Shown here: in pieces, positions 28,271 through 38,089 of the stretch | Layout: the number at the start of each line of letters is the position of its first letter | How positions within the stretch are numbered: the first letter of the stretch is position 1 | NCBI RefSeq assembly: GCF_016583625.1 | Contig: NZ_NRRN01000016.1 | Span: forward strand, 1-59,369 | From: Halorhodospira abdelmalekii | Lineage (GTDB): Bacteria > Pseudomonadota > Gammaproteobacteria > Nitrococcales > Halorhodospiraceae | DNA length: 59,369 nucleotides | Direction of reading: 5' to 3' | The notes under the pieces: generated by a model | Database searches by the model: none | What the model was told of the DNA's origin: nothing | Seen by the model: the letters and a program-made list of their open reading frames with translations, nothing else | Position numbers and translations under genes: made by a program

Positions 28271-31200
28271 TTATCCTCCGCGCGCTTGCAGAAGCTTTGC
28301 CAGGGCGGTGCCGGTCGGTGTTCCAGCGGCGGCAATCATCGCCGGAGGACCAGCGGCGATCAGGCGACCGCCCGCCTCGCCTCCTTCCGGGCCTAAGTCG
28401 ATCACCCAGTCGGCCTGCGCGATCACATCGAGATTGTGCTCGATGACCACCACGCTATGCCCTTGCGCGACGAGGGTGTGCAACGTCTCGGTGAGGCGGA
28501 GAACATCGGCCATGTGCAGCCCCACCGTCGGCTCATCGAGCAGATAGAGCGTTGGTCGCAGCCGCTGCGTCCGCCCGCTCCGGGCCGGGCGTGCTTTGGC
28601 CAGCTCGGTGACCAGTTTCAAGCGCTGTGCCTCGCCCCCGGAGAGGGTCGGGCTCGGCTGCCCGAGGCTTAAGTAACCGAGCCCGACGCTGCAGAACAGC
28701 TCGAGGGGGTGGCGGATCGCCGAATGGGCCGTGAAGAACTCACACGCCTGCTCGGCGCTCATCGCCAAGACTTCATCGATGCTGCATCCGGCGTAGCGCA
28801 CCTGCCGGGTCTCCTCGCCGAACCGCCGCCCGCCGCAGACCTCGCACGTCACCTCGACATCGGGCAGGAAGTTCATCTCGATGCGCTGCACCCCCTGCCC
28901 CGAACACGCCTCGCAGCGCCCACCGGCGACGTTGAAGGAAAAGCGCGCCGCCCCCCAGCCGCGCATGCGTGCCTGCTCGGTCGCAGCAAAGAGTTTGCGA
29001 ATCTCATCCCAGATCCCGACGTAGGTCGCCGGACAGGAGCGGGGTGTGCGCCCGATGGGGGTCTGGTCCACTTCGAGCAGACGCTCAATCGGGTCGAGGC
29101 CGGCAATCCGCCGACAACCGACCGCCGACACCCGCTCCGAGCCCCGGCGTTGCGTTAAGCGCTGGCGCACGCTCGGCTCCAGCACCTCGCGAACCAGGGT
29201 CGATTTGCCCGAGCCGGAGACCCCGGAGATGCAGATCAGGCGTCCCAGCGGCAGCTCGACATCAATCCCCTGCAGGTTGTGGCGATCGGCGCCGATCACC
29301 CGCAGCCACTGCTGCCCCCCTGTAGTCTTACCGGCAGATTGATTGGCAGTTTCACTAGTGACTTCGCTGGCCATCTTACTGGCGACCGGGCGCCGCGGCG
29401 AGCTCGGCGGACGGGGCGGGTCGCGCAAGAGCTGCCCGGTCAGCGACTCGCTGCACGCCATCAGCGTGGCTACCGACCCCTCGACCACGACGCGGCCGCC
29501 GTTGCGCCCAGCCCCGGGGCCAAGATCGATCACATGCTCGGCGGCCCGAATCGTCTCTTCATCGTGCTCGACGACGACTACCGTGTTGCCCGCCGCAGCC
29601 AAGGCGCGCAATGTTTCAAGCAGCTTGGCGTTATCGCGGGCGTGCAGGCCGATCGTCGGCTCATCGAGGACGTAGCAGACCCCCTGGAGTCCGGTGCCTA
29701 AGCTTGCAGCCAAGCGAATGCGCTGCGCCTCACCTCCGGAGAGGGTCGGGGCGGCCCGATCGAGGGTCAGATAGCCGAGACCGACCTGCTCAAGAAAGGC
29801 CAAGCGCCTTTCGATCTCGACGAAGAGATCGGAAGCGATCGCCTGCTCGCGCGCATTGAGCCGTTCAGTGGCGGTCGCGGCCCACTCCCGCGCCGCCTGC
29901 ACCGATAGGGCGCTGATCTCGGTAATACTCTGCCCGTGTAGGCGCACCGCTCTGGCCTGCTCGTTTAGCCGGGTGCCGTTGCAGGCAGGACAGGTCGGCG
30001 CTTCTCCCCCCGCCGCCGCTGCTGCGGTCTCTGCCGCCTCTGCGCTCTCCGTCGTATCGGTCCGGAGGACGCCGAAACCGCGACACTGCGGACAGCAGCC
30101 GCGAGAAGAGTTAAACGAGAAGAGGCGCGGGTCGGGCTCGGCGAATCCGCGCCCACACTCGGGGCAAGCGCGCCGCGTCGAGAAGACCTGCTCGGCACGC
30201 CCGGTCGGCTCGGCGGGGTCAGGGGGGGCGGCGGGCTCGACACGGCTGATCGGCTCTGCGCCGTCGCTTGGCTTGCTGCCTTCGGTGCCCCCGCCCTCAC
30301 TGCCCTCGGGGTCGCCAGTAGAACTCCCAGCCTGTTTGCCACCGGCAACGACAGCAACCCGCACGGTCCCTTCGCCGTAGGCCACGGCGCGCTCAATGGC
30401 GGAGCGCAGCGCCGCTTCGTGCTCCGGCGCCACCTCCAACTCGGCGATCGGCAAATCGATGTGGTGCTCGCGGTAACGATCGAGCGGCGTCCACGGCGCA
30501 CTCGGCAGCCGCTGACCATCGACCCGCAGCCAGCGATAGCCGCGCGTAGCGACCCACTTCGCCAGCTCCTTGTAGCTGCCCTTACGAGCGATCACGAGAG
30601 GGGCGAGCAGCTCGACCCGCTCGCCGCGCCACTGACTCAGCAGCTCGGCGGCGATCGTCTCCTCGCTGCGAGCGGTGATCGGCACGTCACAGCACGGGCA
30701 GTACTGCACGCCGAGGCGCAGATAGAGCAGGCGTACGTAGTGGTAGATCTCGGTGACGGTCGCCACCGTCGAGAGGTAGCCGCCGCGGCTGACGCGCTGC
30801 TCGATCGCCACACTCGGCGGAATGCCGCTGATGGCACCGACGTCGGGGCGAGCGGCCGGCTGCACCAGTTGGCGGGCGTAGGCGTTGAGCGATTCGAGAT
30901 AGCGCCGCTGCCCTTCGCCAAAGACGATGTCGAAGGCCAGTGTCGACTTCCCGGAGCCTGAGACTCCGCTGATCACGCTGAAGGCATGACGCGGAATGGC
31001 GACATCGATCGCCTGCAGGTTGTGCTCACGCGCCTGGCGAATATCGATGACTGGGGGTGTGGTCGGACGGTCGGGGGCGGTGCCGGGGGCAGAACTGGCA
31101 GGAGCACTGCGGGGTGCATCGGACTCAACACCGGCCTCAACGGCAAGTCGATCCGCTGCTGCCGGAACGGGGGCAGCGGTGCCTGCACCGTTAGTTGCAG

Positions 31201-34200
31201 CGGCAGCGTTGTTGGCGGCACTATCGCTGGCAACGGCACTGTATGGCCCCCTCGCCTCGGCCACCGCCGAATCGGGCACGGTGGTAGGCGCCGGTGCCCC
31301 CTGGAAACCACGCTCAGCCGCCGCCAAGGCCCACCCGGTCGCCGTCGCCGCTGCGGCGGCGAGCTGCTGCGGTGAACCGGTGGCCACTACCTTGCCGCCC
31401 TGCTCACCGCCCTCCGGCCCTAGGTCAATGAGCCAATCAGCATTGGCGATGACGTCGAGGTTGTGCTCAACCACCAGCAGGCTGTTGCCGGCATCGAGCA
31501 GCCGCTGCAGGGCATTGAGCAGCACCTGGACATCGGCAAAGTGCAGCCCGGTCGTCGGCTCATCAAGGATAAAGAGCGTGCCACCGCTGGCCTGCTCGTC
31601 TCCACCATTCGCCGCAATCGGCGTGCCTTCCTCCTCTGCCGATCCTACCGGTGCCGCCGATCTCACCGACCCCGCCGCTGCCTTGCGGGCGGCGGCTTGC
31701 GTTGCGCCATACGACTCGGCCAAATGGCCGGCGAGCTTCAGCCGCTGCGCCTCACCGCCGGAGAGGGTCGGCACCGGCTGCCCCAGCCGCAGATAGCCCA
31801 GCCCCACCGCCTGCAGCGGCTCGAGCCGAGCGGCGACAGCGGGCAGATCGGCGAAGAAGGCGACCGCCGCATCGACGGTCATCTGCAGCACATCGTGGAT
31901 CGAGGCCAGCTGCCCATCACCGCCCTCCAACACAACCTCCAGCACCTCGGCGCGGAAGCGGCGCCCGTCGCAATCCGGACACGGCAGGTAGACGTCGGCG
32001 AGAAACTGCATCTCGACGTGCTCAAAGCCCGAACCCTGGCAGGTCGGGCAGCGCCCGGTGCCGGCGTTGAAGCTGAAGGTCCCGGGACCATAGCCGCGCT
32101 CACGGGCCAGCGGCGTGGCGGCGAAGCGTTTGCGGATGGGCTCCAGGGCGCCGCTGTAACTGACCGGGCAGGAGCGCGCACTCTTACCGATCGGCGCCTG
32201 ATCGACCAGCACGACATCGCGCAGCTGCGCGATTCCCTCGAGGGCAGCGTGCACCCCCGGGGGTTCAGTGGCACGCCCGAAGTGGCGCAGCAACGCCCGG
32301 TAGAGCACCGTCACTGCCAAGGTCGACTTCCCGGAGCCGGAGACGCCAGTCAGACAGACCAAGCGATTGAGCGGGATCTCGACATCGACCGCCTGGAGAT
32401 TGTGTGCGTGGGCACCGCTCAGTCGCAGCGCGCGCTCGCCGGGAGGCTGCGCCGGCACCGGGCGGGCAACGCGACGCTCGCCACCCAGGTACGCCGCGGT
32501 CACCGAGGCGCCATCACCCTGCGATCGCGCCTGCGACAACGCCTGGGGCGGACCATTAAAGAGGACCGTGCCGCCACGCTCGCCCGGTCCCAGCCCCATG
32601 TCGATCAGTCGATCGGCCGCCAGCATCACCTGCGCATCGTGCTCAACGAGCAGTAGCGAATTACCGGCATCGCGCAGCCGTCTGAGAATACCGATCAGCC
32701 GCTCGACATCGCGCGGATGCAGCCCGACCGAGGGCTCATCGAGGACGAAGAGGGTCTGCACCAGGGAGGTTCCGAGCGCGGTGGTCAGGTTGATGCGCTG
32801 CACTTCACCGCCGGAGAGGGTGCGTGACTGCCGATCGAGCGTTAGATAACCGAGCCCGACTTCGTTCAAATAGCCAAGCCGGGCGCGGATCTCCTCAAGC
32901 AGCGTGGCCGCCGCCTCAGCGAAGGGCGCCGGCAGCTGCAGCTGCTCGAAGAAGCGCTGCAGGCGGTGCAGCGGCAGGCAGGCCAAGTCGTGCAGTGTTA
33001 AGCCCGGCAGCTGCTGCCACGCCGCCTCGGCCAGCTCGACGTGCCCGGGGCGAAAGCGCTGCTCCGGGGGCAAGACGGCATCGGCCAGCGCCCGAGTGCC
33101 GATGCGAAAATCGAGCGCTGCCGGCACCAGACGGGCACCGCGGCAAACCTTACACGGACGGTAGGCGCGATAGCGCGACAGCTGCATGCGGACGTGCGTC
33201 TTATAGCTCTTGCGCTCTAACTGCGCGAAGTAGCCCTGCACGCCGTACCAGCGCCCGCTGCCGCGCCGCCGCGGCTCGCCCTCCCAGACCCAAGCGCGCT
33301 CCGCCTCACTGAGCTCGTGCCACGGCCGATCGGTCGGGACGCCGCGCGCTGCGGCCGCCTGCAGCAGGTCGTCCTGACACGCCGCCGAGAGGCCACTGCG
33401 AAAGGGGCGGATCGCCCCATCCTCCAGGCTCCGGGCCGGATCGGGGACGACCAGATCGGGATCGATCTCCATCGTCCGCCCGAAGCCACGGCAGTGAGGA
33501 CAGGCACCAACTGGTGAGTTGGAGGAGAAGAGATCGGGGCGCGGCTGCGAGTAGGCGATGTCACACGCTCCGCAGCGCCGATCACGGGTGTAGCGCAGCG
33601 CTGAGCCCGACGGCTCGCGCTGCTCATCGAGCGGCCAGATCCGCACCTCACCACCGCCCTGCACCAAGGCGGTCTCGAGCGCCTCAAGCAAGCGGGGGCG
33701 GCGCTGCGGCTCCAGCCGCAGACGATCCTGCACCACTTCGACACCGCCGCTCGGCGGCTCGAAGATGCGGGTATAGCCCTGGGTGGAGAGCAGCTCGCGC
33801 ACCGCCTCAGGCGCCAGTTCGGCGGGCACGTGGACTGGGAAGGTGATCGCTACGCCGCGCCCATCGCCAACACCGGCCGCAAACAAGGCGTCGGCAATCC
33901 GCTCCGGGGTCGCCGGCTCGACCACCGCCCCACAGCGGTGGCAGTGCAGCCGGGCGGCTCGCGCAAAGAGCAGTTTGAGATGGTCGGTCAGCTCGGTCAT
34001 GGTGCCGACCGTCGAGCGTGAGGTCCGCACCGGATTGACCTGATCGATAGCGATCGCCGGCGGCACCCCGGTCAGCTGATCGACCTGCGGCCGATCCATC
34101 CGCTCAAGAAACTGTCGGGCGTAGGCCGAGAAGGTCTCGACGTAGCGGCGTTGGCCCTCGGCATAGACCGTATCGAAGACCAGCGATGACTTGCCCGAGC

Positions 34201-34309
34201 CCGAGACACCCGTGACGACGATCAGCTCACCGGCTGGCAGGTCGAGATCGACCCCCTGCAGGTTGTGCTGCCGCGCGCCACGGATGCGGATCGGTTCTAA
34301 TGCGGACAT
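28271..34309 (-). CDS. Double-length UvrA (four ABC ATPase modules)
   Basis: About 2012 aa from the ATG at 34309 (MSALEPIRIRG), roughly twice the usual 940. It contains two complete UvrA units. Each begins with a strand and GAR-QHNL or AR-EHNL motif and has two ABC modules, so four P-loops (GVSGSGKSS or GVSGSGKST) and four TLSGGEAQR-type signatures are visible. Zinc knuckles recur in both halves (CHRCG, CPTCQ, CPCCD, CEACS). A low-complexity Ala/Gly/Pro/Thr linker (about 960-1090) joins the units, and the second unit has a Gly/Glu-rich insert (about 1355-1400). Tandem UvrA proteins are known, for example in Chlamydia. UvrA dimerises with itself, so this may fold as an intramolecular dimer. 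Whether a normal uvrA exists elsewhere is not visible. Confidence 0.93.
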   Translation of the reverse strand: MSALEPIRIRGARQHNLQGVDLDLPAGELIVVTGVSGSGKSSLVFDTVYAEGQRRYVETFSAYARQFLERMDRPQVDQLTGVPPAIAIDQVNPVRTSRSTVGTMTELTDHLKLLFARAARLHCHRCGAVVEPATPERIADALFAAGVGDGRGVAITFPVHVPAELAPEAVRELLSTQGYTRIFEPPSGGVEVVQDRLRLEPQRRPRLLEALETALVQGGGEVRIWPLDEQREPSGSALRYTRDRRCGACDIAYSQPRPDLFSSNSPVGACPHCRGFGRTMEIDPDLVVPDPARSLEDGAIRPFRSGLSAACQDDLLQAAAARGVPTDRPWHELSEAERAWVWEGEPRRRGSGRWYGVQGYFAQLERKSYKTHVRMQLSRYRAYRPCKVCRGARLVPAALDFRIGTRALADAVLPPEQRFRPGHVELAEAAWQQLPGLTLHDLACLPLHRLQRFFEQLQLPAPFAEAAATLLEEIRARLGYLNEVGLGYLTLDRQSRTLSGGEVQRINLTTALGTSLVQTLFVLDEPSVGLHPRDVERLIGILRRLRDAGNSLLLVEHDAQVMLAADRLIDMGLGPGERGGTVLFNGPPQALSQARSQGDGASVTAAYLGGERRVARPVPAQPPGERALRLSGAHAHNLQAVDVEIPLNRLVCLTGVSGSGKSTLAVTVLYRALLRHFGRATEPPGVHAALEGIAQLRDVVLVDQAPIGKSARSCPVSYSGALEPIRKRFAATPLARERGYGPGTFSFNAGTGRCPTCQGSGFEHVEMQFLADVYLPCPDCDGRRFRAEVLEVVLEGGDGQLASIHDVLQMTVDAAVAFFADLPAVAARLEPLQAVGLGYLRLGQPVPTLSGGEAQRLKLAGHLAESYGATQAAARKAAAGSVRSAAPVGSAEEEGTPIAANGGDEQASGGTLFILDEPTTGLHFADVQVLLNALQRLLDAGNSLLVVEHNLDVIANADWLIDLGPEGGEQGGKVVATGSPQQLAAAAATATGWALAAAERGFQGAPAPTTVPDSAVAEARGPYSAVASDSAANNAAAATNGAGTAAPVPAAADRLAVEAGVESDAPRSAPASSAPGTAPDRPTTPPVIDIRQAREHNLQAIDVAIPRHAFSVISGVSGSGKSTLAFDIVFGEGQRRYLESLNAYARQLVQPAARPDVGAISGIPPSVAIEQRVSRGGYLSTVATVTEIYHYVRLLYLRLGVQYCPCCDVPITARSEETIAAELLSQWRGERVELLAPLVIARKGSYKELAKWVATRGYRWLRVDGQRLPSAPWTPLDRYREHHIDLPIAELEVAPEHEAALRSAIERAVAYGEGTVRVAVVAGGKQAGSSTGDPEGSEGGGTEGSKPSDGAEPISRVEPAAPPDPAEPTGRAEQVFSTRRACPECGRGFAEPDPRLFSFNSSRGCCPQCRGFGVLRTDTTESAEAAETAAAAAGGEAPTCPACNGTRLNEQARAVRLHGQSITEISALSVQAAREWAATATERLNAREQAIASDLFVEIERRLAFLEQVGLGYLTLDRAAPTLSGGEAQRIRLAASLGTGLQGVCYVLDEPTIGLHARDNAKLLETLRALAAAGNTVVVVEHDEETIRAAEHVIDLGPGAGRNGGRVVVEGSVATLMACSESLTGQLLRDPPRPPSSPRRPVASKMASEVTSETANQSAGKTTGGQQWLRVIGADRHNLQGIDVELPLGRLICISGVSGSGKSTLVREVLEPSVRQRLTQRRGSERVSAVGCRRIAGLDPIERLLEVDQTPIGRTPRSCPATYVGIWDEIRKLFAATEQARMRGWGAARFSFNVAGGRCEACSGQGVQRIEMNFLPDVEVTCEVCGGRRFGEETRQVRYAGCSIDEVLAMSAEQACEFFTAHSAIRHPLELFCSVGLGYLSLGQPSPTLSGGEAQRLKLVTELAKARPARSGRTQRLRPTLYLLDEPTVGLHMADVLRLTETLHTLVAQGHSVVVIEHNLDVIAQADWVIDLGPEGGEAGGRLIAAGPPAMIAAAGTPTGTALAKLLQARGG

Positions 34310-34413
34310 CGGCCCCTCTGCGACCACCGCCGAGGCGGCGGCCGACGACGGCCAACGGGCCGCCGTCTTGGCCTACTTAGCTTGCCTTACTCAGCTTGCC
34401 TGGCCTTCTGGGC

Positions 34414-36606
34414 CTATTGGGCCCTATGGGCCTGCTTGGCCTCTTGGCGACGGCGGTGGAGTATCGGCTCGGTGTAGCCCGAGGGCTGATTACGGCCCTC
34501 GAAGATCAGCTCACACGCCGCCTGGAAGGCCACACTGGCATCGAAGTCGCGCGCCATCGGCTGGTAGTTCGGATCGCCGGCGTTCTGCTCGTCGACCACC
34601 GCCGCCATGCGCTTCATCGTCTCCATCACTTGCTCCGCCGAAACGACCTCGTGGTAGAGCCAGTTGGCGATGTGTTGACTGGAGATGCGCAGCGTCGCAC
34701 GGTCTTCCATCAAGCCGATGTTGTTGATGTCAGGGACCTTCGAGCAGCCGATGCCCTGATCGATCCAGCGCACCACATAGCCAAGGATACCTTGGCAGTT
34801 GTTATCGAGCTCCTGCTGGATCGCCTCGGCGCCCCAGTCGGTGCTCGGTGCCAGCGGCACCGTCAGGATATCGTCGAGCTTAGCCCGCCGCCCCTGTGCG
34901 GCGATCTCGGCCTGCACCCCCTGGACCGCAATCTGGTGGTAGTGCACTGCGTGCAGGGCTGCGGCCGTCGGCGACGGCACCCAGGCACAGGTTGCGCCTG
35001 CCTGCGGGTGACCCGCCTTGGTATCGAACATCTCACGCATGCGATCGGGCTTCGGCCACATCCCCTTCCCGATCTGGGCGTGACCGTTGAGCCCGCACGC
35101 CAGGCCGACATCGACGTTCCAATCCTCGTAGGTCGTCATGAAGCGCGCCCCCTTCATGTCGGCCTTGCGGATCATCGCGCCGGCCTCCATGGCGGTGTGC
35201 ATCTCATCGCCGGTGCGATCGAGGAAGCCGGTGTTGATGAAGATGACCCGGTCTTGGGCCTGGCGGATGCACTCCTTCAGGTTGACCGTGGTGCGCCGCT
35301 CCTCATCCATGATGCCGATCTTCAGCGTCGCTCGCGGCAGCTGGTAGGCGTCCTCAATGCGCTTAAAGAGCTCGACCGCGAAGGCGACCTCATCCGGGCC
35401 GTGCATCTTCGGCTTAACGATGTAGACGCTGCCGGTCTTGGAGTTGCGTACACTGCTGTTGCCCTTGAGATCGTGGATGGCACAGAGGACCGTGATCATG
35501 CCATCGAGGATCCCCTCGGGGATCTCGTTGCCGTCGGCATCGAGGACCGCCGGGGTCGTCATCAGGTGGCCGACGTTGCGCACCAGCATCAGCGAGCGCC
35601 CCGGCAGCGTCAGCGACTGCCCCTGCGGGGTGGTGAAGGTGCGATCGGGATTCAGGCGACGGATGAACGACTCGCTGCCCTTAGCGACCGGCGTCTCGAG
35701 CGTGCCCTTCATCAGCCCGAGCCAGTTGCGATAGACCCGTACCTTATCTTCGGCATCGACCGCAGCGACCGAGTCTTCGCAGTCCTGGATGGCGGTTACG
35801 GCCGCCTCCATCACCACGTCCTTGACCCCCGCCGGGTGGTCTTTGCCGATGGCATCGCTGCGATCGATCTGGATCTCGGCGTGCAGGCCGTTGTGGCGCA
35901 AGAGAATTGAACTCGGCGCCGCCGGTTCACCGGCGTAACCGACCCAGCACTGCGCATCGGCCAGATGGGTCGTGCTGCCATCGGCGAGTTCAACGATCAG
36001 CTGCTGCGGCTGCCCGCCGCTGAGCCGGTAGGCTGTCACCTGAGCGTGGCGGCCCTGAGCGAGCGGCGCAATCTGGTCGAGCACCTCTCCGGCGATCTCC
36101 ATCACCTTGCGCCCACGCGCGGCGTTGTAGCCAGCACCCCGCGCCAGCTCCCCCTCATCGGCGATCATGTCGGTGCCGTAGAGCGCATCGTAGAGGCTGC
36201 CCCAGCGGGCGTTGGCGGCATTGAGCGAAAAGCGCGCATTGTCGACCGGCACCACCAGCTGCGGTCCAGCCACTTCGGCGATCTCCGGGTCGACGTGGGC
36301 CGTGGTGACTTGAAAATCTTCGCCCTCGGGCTGTAGATAGCCGATCTGTTCGAGAAAGGCGCGGTACTCTTGCAGGTCGTAGGCCCCGCCGCGGCGCTGC
36401 CGGTACCACTCGTTGATCTGCTGCTGCAGCTCGGCGCGACGCGCCAGCAACTCACGATTGCGCGGCCCGAGATCGTCGACGATGCGGCGCAGCTCGCTCC
36501 AGACGCGCGCTGGATCGACCCCGGTGCCCGGGGCAATCTCGTTGGCGACCAGGTCGTAGAGCTCACGCGCGACCTGTAAGCCGCTGGCTTCGATCCGTTC
36601 GCTCAT
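34414..36606 (-). CDS. glcB: Malate synthase G
   Basis: 730 aa, monomeric G-type. The N-terminus ([21 protein letters not shown]) and blocks such as [50 protein letters not shown] and [19 protein letters not shown] are characteristic. It condenses glyoxylate with acetyl-CoA in the glyoxylate cycle or glycolate use. No isocitrate lyase is adjacent. The gene shares its strand with uvrA, and about 100 bases of Gly/Leu-codon-like repetitive sequence separate them. The C-terminus ([13 protein letters not shown]) is short and basic. Confidence 0.97.
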   Translation of the reverse strand: MSERIEASGLQVARELYDLVANEIAPGTGVDPARVWSELRRIVDDLGPRNRELLARRAELQQQINEWYRQRRGGAYDLQEYRAFLEQIGYLQPEGEDFQVTTAHVDPEIAEVAGPQLVVPVDNARFSLNAANARWGSLYDALYGTDMIADEGELARGAGYNAARGRKVMEIAGEVLDQIAPLAQGRHAQVTAYRLSGGQPQQLIVELADGSTTHLADAQCWVGYAGEPAAPSSILLRHNGLHAEIQIDRSDAIGKDHPAGVKDVVMEAAVTAIQDCEDSVAAVDAEDKVRVYRNWLGLMKGTLETPVAKGSESFIRRLNPDRTFTTPQGQSLTLPGRSLMLVRNVGHLMTTPAVLDADGNEIPEGILDGMITVLCAIHDLKGNSSVRNSKTGSVYIVKPKMHGPDEVAFAVELFKRIEDAYQLPRATLKIGIMDEERRTTVNLKECIRQAQDRVIFINTGFLDRTGDEMHTAMEAGAMIRKADMKGARFMTTYEDWNVDVGLACGLNGHAQIGKGMWPKPDRMREMFDTKAGHPQAGATCAWVPSPTAAALHAVHYHQIAVQGVQAEIAAQGRRAKLDDILTVPLAPSTDWGAEAIQQELDNNCQGILGYVVRWIDQGIGCSKVPDINNIGLMEDRATLRISSQHIANWLYHEVVSAEQVMETMKRMAAVVDEQNAGDPNYQPMARDFDASVAFQAACELIFEGRNQPSGYTEPILHRRRQEAKQAHRAQ

Positions 36607-36711
36607 GACTACCTCCCTTGCTGTGATCTGGTGATCTTTGGTGATCGCTGCGACGATCGCTGCTCGTTAAGCCGGAGCGATCTAGCAATCGACAGCCGCT
36701 GATAGTAACCC

Positions 36712-36750
36712 AAAAAAGATCGGGCGGGGCCCAGCGGCCACCGCCCGATT
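36712..36750 (-). terminator. Rho-independent terminator after the MgtE-N-like gene
   Basis: On the minus strand a 9-10-bp GC stem (36741-36750 pairing with 36718-36727) is followed by six T (36717-36712). It lies 150 bases past the stop of the gene at 36902-37279 and before glcB. The rest of 36607-36901 holds short GTGATC repeats and no gene. Confidence 0.75.
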
Positions 36751-36901
36751 CTATTTCGGTGCCTGCGCTAGACCTGCCTCGGCCCTCGCCTGGGCCTTCG
36801 CTCGGCCTCTGCCCCTGCAGCGCTCCGGATCGCCGCCAGCGCTCCGGGACAGCACCCGATTGGCCCCGATTGGCCCCGATTAGCTAAGTCCGCAGCGGGC
36901 G

Positions 36902-37279
36902 CTACTGCAACCGACCCGCTAGCACGGTCTCGACCCGACTGCGCTTGAGCGGGCGCAGATCGCGCACGACCTCATTACGCCGCAGCGCACCCATGTGATC
37001 GAGCACGCGCGCCAGGGTGTTGAAGGGCAAGCGATTGGCCAGGCGGGCGGCACGCCCACGGTCCATGTGCTCCAAGACGCTCGCCTGCGCCTCAGGCCGC
37101 ATCTCCAGGAACGTCGCCAAACTCTCGCCGTCCGGCATCGCCTCCAAGGCAGCAGGACGGTCGCTAGGGGCCATCTTCAGGATGCGCCGCGCAGCAGCGG
37201 CGGGTAGCCGGTCGGCAAACTGGGCACGGGCCGGCGGGGTGAAATCGCGCTCGTGATGCTCGGTGTTGAATACGTTCAT
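36902..37279 (-). CDS. Small helical protein resembling an MgtE N-domain
   Basis: 125 aa from the ATG at 37279 (MNVFNTEHHERDF), preceded by GGGAGAGAAAGAG. It consists of about five short helical repeats with a recurring pattern: RLPAAAARRILKMAP, ALEAMPDGESLATFLEM, RPEAQASVLEHMD and LPFNTLARVLDHM. This superhelical layout resembles the cytosolic N-domain of MgtE Mg2+ channels and the related FliG middle domain, but no channel or CBS domain is attached. No membrane segment. Function is unknown. A terminator follows it. Confidence 0.65.
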   Translation of the reverse strand: MNVFNTEHHERDFTPPARAQFADRLPAAAARRILKMAPSDRPAALEAMPDGESLATFLEMRPEAQASVLEHMDRGRAARLANRLPFNTLARVLDHMGALRRNEVVRDLRPLKRSRVETVLAGRLQ

Positions 37280-37501
37280 GGCTCTTTCTCTCCCTTTGCC
37301 GGCGCCCACCCCGCACGGGGCACCGGACAAAGCGGAGGAGCCTTGAGCGTTACAGCTCCATCGTCAGCCGGTGCCCGTCGGAACGGGCGCTCATTCGCGG
37401 TATGCGGTCTTCAGAGTGCGGACTGCAATAGTCGTCCGGCATGACGTAAGCCTCGTGTAGCCAAACACGTGCCGCGTAATCTATGTCGCAGCTGCGGCAC
37501 T

Positions 37502-37555
37502 GTCAAGATGCGCAGCGCGGGTGACACGCGCGCGCCGCGCGCGCGCCATCTTGAC
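37502..37555. repeat. GC-rich long inverted repeat upstream of rpmE2
   Basis: Perfect 9-bp outer arms GTCAAGATG (37502-37510) and CATCTTGAC (37547-37555) enclose alternating CG sequence (around 37527-37546) that is itself palindromic. This could form a long hairpin in RNA or cruciform/Z-form DNA. The 37280-37678 gap otherwise shows no gene; it must hold the promoter of rpmE2. Confidence 0.8.
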
Positions 37556-37678
37556 CGCGGCGAGGACAACGGCTATGTTACGCGGTTCACCATTGCCGCA
37601 GCGCGCAAAAAGGGCAAACCCAGGCGATCCCTGGAAAATTTACTCAACACATCGACACATAGAGCCAGAGTCTAAACC

Positions 37679-37942
37679 ATGAAAAAAGAGATCCATCCCG
37701 AGTACCGAGAAGTGGTCTTCCAGGACATTTCGAGCGACTTCTCCTTCCTGACCCGCTCATCAGTCAAGACGCAGGAGACCATCACCTGGGAGGATGGCAA
37801 CGAGTACCCGCTGGTCAAAATTGAAGTCTCGAGCCGCAGCCACCCCTTCTTTACCGGCAAGCAGCGCGTTGTCCAGTCGGGCGGCCAGGTCGACCGCTTC
37901 CGCAAGCGCTTCGGCATGACCCGAGGCAGCACGAGCGCTTAG
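37679..37942 (+). CDS. rpmE2: 50S ribosomal protein L31 type B
   Basis: 87 aa. [19 protein letters not shown] and [21 protein letters not shown] are L31 type B signatures. The zinc-binding Cys of type A L31 are absent, as expected for this zinc-free form, which typically replaces type A under zinc limitation. I saw no clear Zur box in the leader. The upstream GC inverted repeat might regulate it. The C-terminus ([11 protein letters not shown]) is slightly extended. Confidence 0.95.
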   Translation: MKKEIHPEYREVVFQDISSDFSFLTRSSVKTQETITWEDGNEYPLVKIEVSSRSHPFFTGKQRVVQSGGQVDRFRKRFGMTRGSTSA

Positions 37943-38041
37943 CCACATCACTCGCTCGGAGTCCTGAAATAGGGGCGAAACAGGCCGGGCGGGCGGGGGG
38001 CCGCATCTGTTTAACGGCTTTAACGGCGGCTGCCGCAAGGC

Positions 38042-38079
38042 CGCTATCCTCCCCTCCCTAAAGGGCGGGGTTTCTCGCG
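38042..38079 (+). repeat. Solo IS-end-like hairpin just upstream of gltA
   Basis: The segment from CGCTATCC through the CCCTCCCTAAAGGGCGGGG-type hairpin to TTTCTCGCG closely resembles the right end of the IscB element (56357-56394), which has the same start, the same hairpin position and the same terminal nonamer. No transposase or iscB gene is near. It ends ten bases before the gltA ATG and supplies part of its leader, next to the ribosome-binding site (GGAGG). Confidence 0.65.
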
Positions 38080-38089
38080 GAGGCAACTG

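Noticed and set aside
28115-28396. 93-aa TTG-started frame after the Schlafen gene, with GGAGAGGG upstream
   Set aside because: Its second half is antisense to the uvrA 3' end and it has no recognisable domain; at most a remnant.
34396-35910. 504-aa plus-strand frame
   Set aside because: Antisense to malate synthase G; no own motifs.
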